IMG/VR virus record: IMGVR_UViG_3300034418_000993
Coordinates: 1-20,602 of that record
DNA length: 20,602 nt
Direction: 5' to 3' (one strand)
Source of the DNA: a virus
Part shown: one piece after another, positions 1-5,673 of the stretch
How positions within the stretch are numbered: the first letter of the stretch is position 1
How the letters are laid out: each line of letters opens with the position of its first letter
Made by a program: the position numbers and the translations under genes
Notes under the pieces: model-generated
What the model was told of the DNA's origin: nothing
Seen by the model: only the letters and a program-made list of their open reading frames with translations
The model's database searches: none

Positions 1-202
1 TGGAATGTCTGTTTCTGTCCTGATGCTCTTTGGAGCAAGTCTTGATTTCGACGCGATAATGGTGGATGTCATCGTGCATGATAAGCGCGTCAAAGTTACG
101 TTGCTGGCAAAGCACTGTGCGATAACCCAGTGACTCCATGATGCCGCAAGCTAGTAACTCACCAGCCCTGCCGACAGATACTTCGTGGATTGTTCCGGCC
201 AA
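1..202 (-). CDS. PD-(D/E)XK-type nuclease, N-terminal part (cut by window edge)
   Basis: The reading frame is open from a TTG start at 200-202 to the left window edge and gives 67 residues. The pattern fits a PD-(D/E)XK nuclease core: a helix with Gly-Arg-x-Gly-Glu (Glu15), a hydrophobic strand after GYRT, then Asp38 in NFDALI, and Glu52-Ile-Lys54 in VEIKT. Asp38, Glu52 and Lys54 are the expected metal-binding and catalytic set. The frame is closed just upstream by TAA, and no ATG or GTG lies between that stop and the first motif, so TTG is the likely start; GAGG sits five bases before it. The only in-frame ATG near the N-terminus falls after Glu15. The gene begins one base after the stop of its neighbour, so it belongs to the same transcription unit. 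Related small phage enzymes include resolvases, recombination nucleases and restriction-like enzymes. Which kind this is cannot be told from the fragment. Confidence 0.7.
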   Translation of the reverse strand, partial: MAGTIHEVSVGRAGELLACGIMESLGYRTVLCQQRNFDALIMHDDIHHYRVEIKTCSKEHQDRNRHS

Positions 203-203
203 G

Positions 204-650
204 TCACCCTCTTAACTTGCTGACTACGAACCATAATACTACACCGGCGATTCCCAGCGCCGCAATCAGTAATCCACCGATAGTTATCTGTTCGATCTTT
301 TTTGCTTTTCTTATTTTTTCTTGACGCTCTAGCTCTTTTTGTTCCCTCAGGCGCTTTTGATATTCAGCTTGTATCTGGTCGTAGAAGCCATTGCCAAAGC
401 GCAGGTCTAGCATCATCTTTAATTCGTACAGCATCTCTTGCTGTTGCTTGTACTCAATCATCTCAATGGCTACGTCTTTCAGACCGCCACTAAAGCGCTT
501 CTTATTAAATTCCTGATGACCAGTGAAGATGTTGGAAAGTTGTTCGCCAATGGCTTTGGCATCGTTGATTGTATCAAGGTTAGACTTGATAAAGTCTATG
601 CCCTGTTTTGCAAGGGCTAGACCTGTAAGGACTGTGGTGACTGGCTCCAC
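204..650 (-). CDS. Small phage membrane protein with C-terminal transmembrane segment, lysis candidate
   Basis: This 148-residue protein has a hydrophobic N-terminal helix (about residues 4-20), a central helical part, a strongly charged Lys/Arg/Glu coil (about 95-118) and one clear membrane segment (about 122-143, ITIGGLLIAALGIAGVVLWF) followed by SKLRG. The layout resembles a group of small proteins near the end of structural modules in marine phages, where they are usually listed as unknown. A C-terminal anchor next to another small membrane protein suggests a role in host lysis or membrane attachment, but this is inference. The start is GTG at 648-650. The two ATG codons just upstream are in another frame that closes after a few codons, and a TTGAG stretch lies about eight bases before the GTG. 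The start follows the upstream stop codon so closely that translation is probably coupled. Confidence 0.72.
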   Translation of the reverse strand: MEPVTTVLTGLALAKQGIDFIKSNLDTINDAKAIGEQLSNIFTGHQEFNKKRFSGGLKDVAIEMIEYKQQQEMLYELKMMLDLRFGNGFYDQIQAEYQKRLREQKELERQEKIRKAKKIEQITIGGLLIAALGIAGVVLWFVVSKLRG

Positions 651-651
651 A

Positions 652-873
652 TCATTTGCTCAATATGCGATCTAACTTATCCTCCAGACGATGCAGAGCC
701 TCCATGACCCTATCCATATCGTCTTTAAGTTCATGCCGCGTTGCATAATCCTCACGGGTGCGATTAAGCAGAATATCAATCCGCTTAACTTCACCTGAAA
801 GGGATGAGACATACCAGCCGCCAGCCGCGATGACCACTCCAATCAAAAGATCAAAAAGGTATGTCATGTCCAT
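652..873 (-). CDS. Small protein with N-terminal membrane anchor and coiled coil (holin-like or unknown)
   Basis: The product is 73 residues: one N-terminal membrane segment (about residues 5-25, LFDLLIGVVIAAGGWYV) and then a charged helix with heptad-like spacing ending in HRLEDKLDRILSK. This anchor-plus-coil layout is common in small phage proteins encoded near holin and endolysin genes. Some are annotated as holin-like, but the function is not established. I take ATG at 871-873 as the start because GGAGG lies six bases upstream, inside the last codons of the preceding gene. The frame can be extended to a TTG at 888, but that has no comparable ribosome binding site and would run into the neighbour. 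Single membrane segment and N-out or N-in topology cannot be decided here. A spanin subunit is another possibility, although no lipobox or signal peptide is visible. Confidence 0.72.
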   Translation of the reverse strand: MDMTYLFDLLIGVVIAAGGWYVSSLSGEVKRIDILLNRTREDYATRHELKDDMDRVMEALHRLEDKLDRILSK

Positions 874-874
874 T

Positions 875-1060
875 TTATGCCTCCGCAATCACAAGTGTGC
901 CTGCCTCTACCTGCCGCATGATTTCGGCGTAGTGGGTGTTGCCAGCAACGAGGGGGACTAGCACTAAACGGTTGTCTATCGTTGCACTAATGCAAGTGTT
1001 TTCAGAGGGGTTTGCTGGGTCTGTTATATATTGAGCCGATGTAATACTCATTTCATTCAT
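875..1060 (-). CDS. Small conserved phage protein of unknown function (HYAEIMRQVEAGTL type)
   Basis: This soluble protein has 61 residues. Its signature is an N-terminal SITSAQY segment, a strand-rich middle (ISATIDNRLVLVPL) and a C-terminal helix HYAEIMRQVEAGTLVIAEA. I recall very similar small proteins from many phages and prophages, typically next to tail fibre genes, without an assigned function. The ending resembles short segments found in tail-fibre-associated or assembly proteins, so a virion or chaperone role is possible but unproven. The ATG at 1058-1060 is preferred over the ATG at 1073-1075: a GGAG lies seven bases upstream of it, and the longer form would overlap the preceding gene by 14 bases and lack a visible ribosome binding site. 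A third in-frame ATG at 1049-1051 is less well placed. Confidence 0.72.
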   Translation of the reverse strand: MNEMSITSAQYITDPANPSENTCISATIDNRLVLVPLVAGNTHYAEIMRQVEAGTLVIAEA

Positions 1061-1061
1061 T

Positions 1062-2150
1062 TTATAACTCCGCATTAAAGCCTAAATAAGCATTGCTATT
1101 GTTTGTTCTGCACGGGCCTGAATGACCCACTGTTCCTGATGCTCCGCTATTATTTGCATCTAGACTAGCTGCTCTAGGACTGCTTCTTCCTATTCCAGTA
1201 AACGAATTAAAAGAGTCTAAAGTGTTGTTTGCATAAACAGCATAATAATCAGTGCCAGACACAGTATCAAGCGAAGGGGCAGCCCTCATAGTCACTGGAA
1301 ACTCAACTGTAGTAGCAACCAAATTGCTGGCATAATAAGAGCCTGTAGGAATAGTTTGAGAGTCACCCTTTGCAAGTAAGTAGTAATACCTCTGACACAG
1401 CGCTAGTTCTTCACCATAAGACCGATGCTCAAATTCGGTGGCGACAGAGCCGACTTCAAGTTGAACGCCTGTGATGTAAAACGCATCATTGTTGGACGCT
1501 ACTGCGTTTACCTGACCCACTGCACGGTTGGCAGTTACAGTAAGGTTCCAAGATGTATTGAGTGTTCCGCTAGTATAGTTAGACCCTGCCCCAAGCCACC
1601 AAATCATAGAAAGGCTTGAGTTTGCATCATTGTCCAAAGACCCTGAAGTATCACCAGAAATAGTAATTACCTTCTTTTCCCAAGTATTGCTTGCGGAAAC
1701 AGAATACGTTGTTGAAATGGAGCGATTATTGTCGTTATCAGACAACTCAAAAACGTATGTCCCAGTAACAACAGACTTTACCCAAAAGCTAATAGTAACA
1801 GGCAAAGCGTTGGAAGACCCTTTTAATATCTGTTGTAAGTTTTGGCCTTCAAGGGAGGTGATAATCTTTGCGCTGGCGGCAGAAGTTGGTGACGAAAAAC
1901 CTGTTGGCGCCAACGCCTTAAAAGACTTACTAAAGCCAGAACCACTAGGTGCATCGGATGCTTGCTCTAAAGTAAAACTGCCGCCCATAGTGCCAGATAA
2001 CTGAAACCTATCTACAGTTTGGTATCCGCCAGAAGCATTGGTAAATGGGCCAGCACCACGCTGTGCCACGTTCATAGCACCATTGATAATCAAATTACGA
2101 CGCCCAGACGGTACGCTTCCAAGTTGGGCTATCTCACGGGCGTTACTCAT
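1062..2150 (-). CDS. Tail fibre / receptor-binding protein with jelly-roll-like domain
   Basis: This is a 362-residue virion adhesin. It opens with NLIINGAMNVAQRG (residues 19-32) and a GGYQTVDRF segment. A beta-rich region follows with the look of a carbohydrate-binding jelly roll (roughly 40-235: SFWVKSVVTGTYVFEL, then strands up to FYITGVQLEVG). The hallmark joint VATEFEHRSYGEELALCQRYYY lies at about 236-257. This arrangement is widespread in fibres of marine phages, including cyanophages, and in prophages. The last 105 residues, rich in Ser, Asn, Thr and Tyr, look unique and are the natural place for a host-specific tip. No catalytic motif is visible, so binding is likelier than depolymerase activity. 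The start ATG overlaps the stop of the preceding fibre gene by one base (TAATG) and has GGAG eight bases upstream. Being last in the fibre run, it may be the distal receptor-recognising part. Confidence 0.82.
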   Translation of the reverse strand: MSNAREIAQLGSVPSGRRNLIINGAMNVAQRGAGPFTNASGGYQTVDRFQLSGTMGGSFTLEQASDAPSGSGFSKSFKALAPTGFSSPTSAASAKIITSLEGQNLQQILKGSSNALPVTISFWVKSVVTGTYVFELSDNDNNRSISTTYSVSASNTWEKKVITISGDTSGSLDNDANSSLSMIWWLGAGSNYTSGTLNTSWNLTVTANRAVGQVNAVASNNDAFYITGVQLEVGSVATEFEHRSYGEELALCQRYYYLLAKGDSQTIPTGSYYASNLVATTVEFPVTMRAAPSLDTVSGTDYYAVYANNTLDSFNSFTGIGRSSPRAASLDANNSGASGTVGHSGPCRTNNSNAYLGFNAEL

Positions 2151-3859
2151 TATGCGTTCTCCAGTGCTTCAAGACGGTTCTCAATATTTGCCAAGCGTTG
2201 CTCTGTTGCCGCACCGATAAAGGCCAGCAATTCAGGATAGCGGATGCCTAAGCGTGTACGCTCCGTTGCACCCTCTGGTGCTTCTTCGGCTGTCTCATAG
2301 ATGTCAGTGCGTGTGTAGGCTTCTTGTGCCTCTACAATTACATTGCCTTCTTCATCTGTTTCTTCTGCAACCGCTGGCACTTCGGTTTGTGTTTCCCACC
2401 AAGTGCTGGAGATAAAGAAAGCATAGTTACCAGCGTCTAAACCTGCATCAGCCATAGCTTGCTGAACGTCTTGTGCAATCACGCCAGCGTGTGTCCGTGC
2501 GCTATCACCTTTTTCCGCAATAGCATCCTTCCATTTAAACGTCTTAAACAGTTTGCTGATTGCTTTGGCGGCAGTGATTTCAGCATCCGACATAGATGCG
2601 ATATTTTCTTTCTCATTACGGTCAGAAGTTTGAATGGTGCCGTTTGTGGCGTATACGTCATCCCAACGGCGATTTGATATCCCTAAATCTCTTGCATTAT
2701 CTGAGTTTGGATAAAACCGTGTTGTGTCCCAACCATAGTAAACTGTTCCATTCGACGCTAAAAATCCTGTGTTGTTTTCTGAATTAAAATAGGTATACAA
2801 ACCAGAGAGAACACCAACACTCCCCACAGCCGTGCCATTTTTGCGGAACACCGCAATGTCGCCATCGGATGTCGTTCTGTTTATATCAAGAGGCGAACCA
2901 CCGCTTCTGGCCGCCCAAATTCTTCCGCTAGCTATAACGACGCCATTATCTGCACTTGTGCCTGTATTATTGTTATAGGGATAAGTATCAGTCGTACCAA
3001 CCAGCAAGTTGCCACTGCTGTCGATGCGAATACGTTCTGTGCCAGATGTGCCAAACCGCATAAAGTCAGAGGGATGGTTGTATTCTAAGTAGCCTCTGTA
3101 GGCAGTAGTGCCTGAAGTCCCATCAGCAAAGTAAATGTTCCCTGTTCCTGTGGTTCCACAATAGAATGTCATTCCAGCTTCGCCAGAACCAGAGCCAACC
3201 ACAAGATTATTTGCGCCAGCATATAATGAACTGGGCGAATCCGTTCCAATCCCCACATTGCCACTGCTGTCGATGCGCATGTGCGTTTGAACATTATTTG
3301 TGCCTAAGTTTAAAGCATCATTTGTATGGTCATACTCAACACGCCCAACAACTCCATCAGACTGATCGCCAAAGTACAATCTTGAGTAAGACGCATCACT
3401 AGATTGAAGTCTAATTGTTGCGTCACCACCAGAATTGTTAATATGCAAAGAATTATCTGGTGAATCTGTACCAATTCCAACCAGATTATTCGTGCTATCG
3501 ACGTACAACGTATCCGTATCAACCGTTAGGTTGCCTGATAAAGTGGTAGCACCACCGACCGTCACATCCCCACCAAACGTGCCAGAGAAGACAGAGAAGC
3601 TGTCAAACGCAATCACCTCTAGCAAGTCACCAGCCGATGCACCGGATGTCAGCACAACCGATGTACCTGTCGTGGCGGTGTAGTCTGAGTTAGGATCAAG
3701 CAAAACACCGTTCAGGAACACATCCATAAACTTGGTGTCGGTGTAGCTGAGTGTGCGGCTGTCATCGTCAGCACCAGAGAAGGTTGTCTGGCCGCTGGTA
3801 GCAGTAAAGAGATAGCGATGGCGAACGCCTTGTGATGGGGAAGTTCCGATATATGCCAT
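2150..3859 (-). CDS. Tail fibre with C-terminal S74 intramolecular chaperone, long paralogue
   Basis: The product has 569 residues. An N-terminal domain (about 1-95) carries the pattern YLFTATSGQTTFSG and DVFLNGVLLDPNSDYTAT, seen in marine phage fibres and probably serving attachment to the particle. A shaft (about 95-405) repeats VGIGT-x-SP and IDSSGN elements. The S74 domain (chaperone of endosialidase) runs from about 411 to the end. In SDRNEK the presumed nucleophile is Ser412 and the partner Lys417, spaced as in endosialidases; AGVIAQDVQQAM and RTRLGIRYPELLAFI follow. It ends in a short coiled coil, EQRLANIENRLEALENA. In this family the C-terminal domain drives trimer folding and then cuts itself off just before the Ser. 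The gene sits two bases after its shorter paralogue, with an AGGGG site nine bases before the ATG inside that gene's last codons. Confidence 0.88.
   Translation of the reverse strand: MAYIGTSPSQGVRHRYLFTATSGQTTFSGADDDSRTLSYTDTKFMDVFLNGVLLDPNSDYTATTGTSVVLTSGASAGDLLEVIAFDSFSVFSGTFGGDVTVGGATTLSGNLTVDTDTLYVDSTNNLVGIGTDSPDNSLHINNSGGDATIRLQSSDASYSRLYFGDQSDGVVGRVEYDHTNDALNLGTNNVQTHMRIDSSGNVGIGTDSPSSLYAGANNLVVGSGSGEAGMTFYCGTTGTGNIYFADGTSGTTAYRGYLEYNHPSDFMRFGTSGTERIRIDSSGNLLVGTTDTYPYNNNTGTSADNGVVIASGRIWAARSGGSPLDINRTTSDGDIAVFRKNGTAVGSVGVLSGLYTYFNSENNTGFLASNGTVYYGWDTTRFYPNSDNARDLGISNRRWDDVYATNGTIQTSDRNEKENIASMSDAEITAAKAISKLFKTFKWKDAIAEKGDSARTHAGVIAQDVQQAMADAGLDAGNYAFFISSTWWETQTEVPAVAEETDEEGNVIVEAQEAYTRTDIYETAEEAPEGATERTRLGIRYPELLAFIGAATEQRLANIENRLEALENA
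3484..3535. repeat. Diverged direct repeat, copy 1 (fibre shaft start)
   Basis: These 52 bases match 4847-4898 at 45 positions with no gap. They encode the GNLTVDTDTLYVDSTNN segment of the long S74 fibre. Most differences are transitions. The copy marks common descent of, or exchange between, the two fibre genes. Confidence 0.75.
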
Positions 3860-3860
3860 T

Positions 3861-5003
3861 TTACATTGCCCCTATGATAAATGCTAGAAGTTCAGGGTAG
3901 CGAACACCAAGACGTGTGCGCTCTACAGCGCCTTCTGGTGCTTCTTCCGCTGTCTCAAATGTGTCTGTACGGGTATAAGCATCCTGTGCCTCAATGCCGT
4001 TTTCTTCATCAGCCTCAACTTCTGGCACTTCTGTCTGTGCTTCCCACCAAGTAGATGAGATAAACATGGCGTAACGACCAGCGTCTAAACCTTCAGCGGC
4101 AAAAGCATCCTGTAAGTCTTGGGCAATAATACCGAAGTGAATACGCGCATCGTCACCCTTTTCAGCCACAGCATCTCTCCAACGAAACTTACGCATTAAA
4201 CCTTTGCAGGCTACAGCCACACGTTTCTCTGCCTCAGACAATTCTTCAATATCTTGCTTTTCATTACGGTCAGATGTTTGGATGGTGCCATTAGTGGCGT
4301 AGACGTCATCAAAGCGGTAGGATGCTGATCCTAAATCGACTTGATTGTCACTAAACGCACCTGATTTCATTGGGTAAACTGTCAGGCTACCAAAAGATAA
4401 TCCTGAGCCAGTTGATGTGCCTTGTATATATGAAACTCCACTGATTGTTCCAATACTCCCCACAGTGGTATTGTCTTTGCGGAAGTCTATAAAAGCACCA
4501 TCACTAGTTGTTCTATTTATAAAAAGAGGCGAACCAGAATCCCTTGTAAAAATAGAACCATTAGTTCTTAATTCAACACCAGCCGTTCCTATAGATGTAG
4601 CAATTTTCCCCACCAGCACGTTGCCACTGCTGTCGATGACCATGCGCTGGCCGCTGTTGTTTGTAAAGAAAGATAGATTACTAGATGAGTCTGCTCTTAT
4701 GCGAACAAGGTCGGCAGAATCCGTGCCAGCTAATAGGTTTAATTCTGTAAAAGAAGCACCACTAGATTGGAAATATCCTGATTGGCCGTCTGATTGCCCA
4801 TCAACGTGCAACACCTCTGATGGCGAAGACGTCCCAATCCCAACCCGATTATTTGCGCTATCGACGTACAGCGTATTCGTGTCAACCGTCAGGTCGCCAG
4901 CAACAGTCGTATCGTTATTAACCGTCAGGTCATCGCTGACAGTCATGGACTGGGATTGCGTTACATCTACAAAGTCAACAGGCTTTTTGCCAGTATACGC
5001 CAT
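3861..5003 (-). CDS. Tail fibre with C-terminal S74 intramolecular chaperone, short paralogue lacking end coil
   Basis: This 380-residue fibre has a short N-terminus (AYTGKKPVDFVDVTQSQSMTV) followed by repeated DLTV-type strands, a brief shaft with VGIGTSSPSEVLHVDG and IDSSGNVLVG elements, and an S74 domain from about residue 243. The presumed self-cleavage dyad is Ser244 and Lys249 in SDRNEK, and FGIIAQDLQDAF and RTRLGVRYPELLAFI match the longer neighbour closely. It stops at FIIGAM, so the 17-residue coiled coil ending the neighbour is missing. The neighbour's ribosome binding site and start occupy exactly that spot. Codons for the shaft start are also shared at DNA level (4847-4898 against 3484-3535). 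The start ATG overlaps the preceding stop (TAATG), with GGAG eight bases upstream. A working trimeric fibre is the simplest reading, but loss of the end coil could affect registration or release. Confidence 0.86.
   Translation of the reverse strand: MAYTGKKPVDFVDVTQSQSMTVSDDLTVNNDTTVAGDLTVDTNTLYVDSANNRVGIGTSSPSEVLHVDGQSDGQSGYFQSSGASFTELNLLAGTDSADLVRIRADSSSNLSFFTNNSGQRMVIDSSGNVLVGKIATSIGTAGVELRTNGSIFTRDSGSPLFINRTTSDGAFIDFRKDNTTVGSIGTISGVSYIQGTSTGSGLSFGSLTVYPMKSGAFSDNQVDLGSASYRFDDVYATNGTIQTSDRNEKQDIEELSEAEKRVAVACKGLMRKFRWRDAVAEKGDDARIHFGIIAQDLQDAFAAEGLDAGRYAMFISSTWWEAQTEVPEVEADEENGIEAQDAYTRTDTFETAEEAPEGAVERTRLGVRYPELLAFIIGAM
4847..4898. repeat. Diverged direct repeat, copy 2 (fibre shaft start)
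   Basis: This is the counterpart of 3484-3535 and encodes GDLTVDTNTLYVDSANN in the short S74 fibre. A second, perfect 18-base repeat coding for the IDSSGN motif occurs at 3009-3026, 3258-3275 and 4621-4638, so the two genes share several short patches that could serve recombination. Confidence 0.75.
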
Positions 5004-5332
5004 TAGCTAATCTCCAAGATGCTGAGTGCCACGTCTGCGCTGGATGCCGTGTCGCTGGTTACCTTGAGAACGTCGTCAGCTTCCATCACGACTTTTTGCT
5101 CCGCACCAACAACGATCAAAGTAGAGCCTACAGGAATAGGCGCACCCTTAACAAGATAGATATTGTCACCGTCATTATTCTCTAGCGTCACATCAACCTC
5201 AATCGCAGAGCTGACAATGTTAGAGACAGACAGACCAATGATCGTTACCTCAGTGCTGGCAGGGCCAGTGTAAATCGTTGTAGGCGTTGCACCTACAGCA
5301 GTCTTTGTCTTTACCTTAAATGAATTTGCCAT
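5003..5332 (-). CDS. Small beta-rich virion protein of unknown role
   Basis: This 109-residue protein is almost entirely predicted strand: FKVKTKTAVGATPTTIYTGP, VTIIGLSVSNIVSSAIEVDVTLEN, NIYLVKGAPIPVGSTLIVVGAEQKVVMEADDVLKVTSD and a closing VALSILEIS. I recall small proteins with this pattern in structural modules of marine phages; they look like a single beta-sandwich and are listed as structural or unknown. Lying just before the first S74 fibre and overlapping its start by one base, it could be a fibre adaptor or a decoration protein. No membrane segment or catalytic motif is seen. The ATG has AGGA seven bases upstream, formed by the last codons and stop of the preceding gene. Confidence 0.7.
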   Translation of the reverse strand: MANSFKVKTKTAVGATPTTIYTGPASTEVTIIGLSVSNIVSSAIEVDVTLENNDGDNIYLVKGAPIPVGSTLIVVGAEQKVVMEADDVLKVTSDTASSADVALSILEIS

Positions 5333-5336
5333 GTCT

Positions 5337-5669
5337 TTATCCTAACGCAATAGCCAGAGCCACCGCAGTTCCAGCCTGATCTACTTCTAAGTTTGCCCTT
5401 GCATCTGCCGCTGTCGATGCCCCAGTGCCACCGTCTGCAACAGCAAGATCTGAAATTCCGCTAATAGAACCGCCACTAATTGTTATGCTACTAACCGAAG
5501 GGCTGGTCAATACAGTTGTGCCATCGTTCATGTCAGCCAAGTCTGCCATCAACTCACGAATGGCATTGTTAATGCCGCTTGGAAGGCATCCCTCTGCAAT
5601 GTCAACAGATTGAATATCCGTGTTGAGTGACGCTGTAGCGGAGTAATCTGTGATGCTATTCTTTGCCAT
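5337..5669 (-). CDS. Short tail-fibre-like protein (fibre N-terminus without a tip)
   Basis: The 110-residue product begins with NSITDYSATASLNTDIQSVD and a helix LPSGINNAIRELMADLADMN, typical of the particle-attaching end of marine phage fibres. A short strand region (PSVSSITISGGSISGISD) follows, then the motif VADGGTGASTAADARANL, which in longer fibres marks a shaft junction. The protein ends only about 15 residues later. It could be a complete small connector for separately encoded fibres or a fibre that has lost its tip. The start has GAGGT upstream, overlapping the end of the 1019-residue gene whose stop is five bases away. The order anchor-like protein, beta-sandwich protein, then S74 fibres favours an assembly role, but this is inference. 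Confidence 0.72.
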   Translation of the reverse strand: MAKNSITDYSATASLNTDIQSVDIAEGCLPSGINNAIRELMADLADMNDGTTVLTSPSVSSITISGGSISGISDLAVADGGTGASTAADARANLEVDQAGTAVALAIALG

Positions 5670-5673
5670 TGGG

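Noticed and set aside
875-1075. Longer form of the small HYAEIMRQVEAGTL protein starting at 1075
   Set aside because: It would overlap the jelly-roll fibre gene by 14 bases and lacks a ribosome site, while the ATG at 1060 has GGAG seven bases upstream.
3841-3900. Frameshift as the cause of the missing coil in the short S74 fibre
   Set aside because: After the shared YPELLAFI codons the next bases hold the stop, the ribosome site and the start of the next gene. There is no room for a shifted remainder of the coil, so this is a true end.
4417-5010. A 197-codon open frame on the plus strand inside the short S74 fibre gene
   Set aside because: It lies entirely opposite a gene with clear domain matches, and its Ser/Leu/Thr/Val-rich product is what the reverse of a strand-rich fibre codes for. 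No ribosome site or neighbour on that strand supports it.
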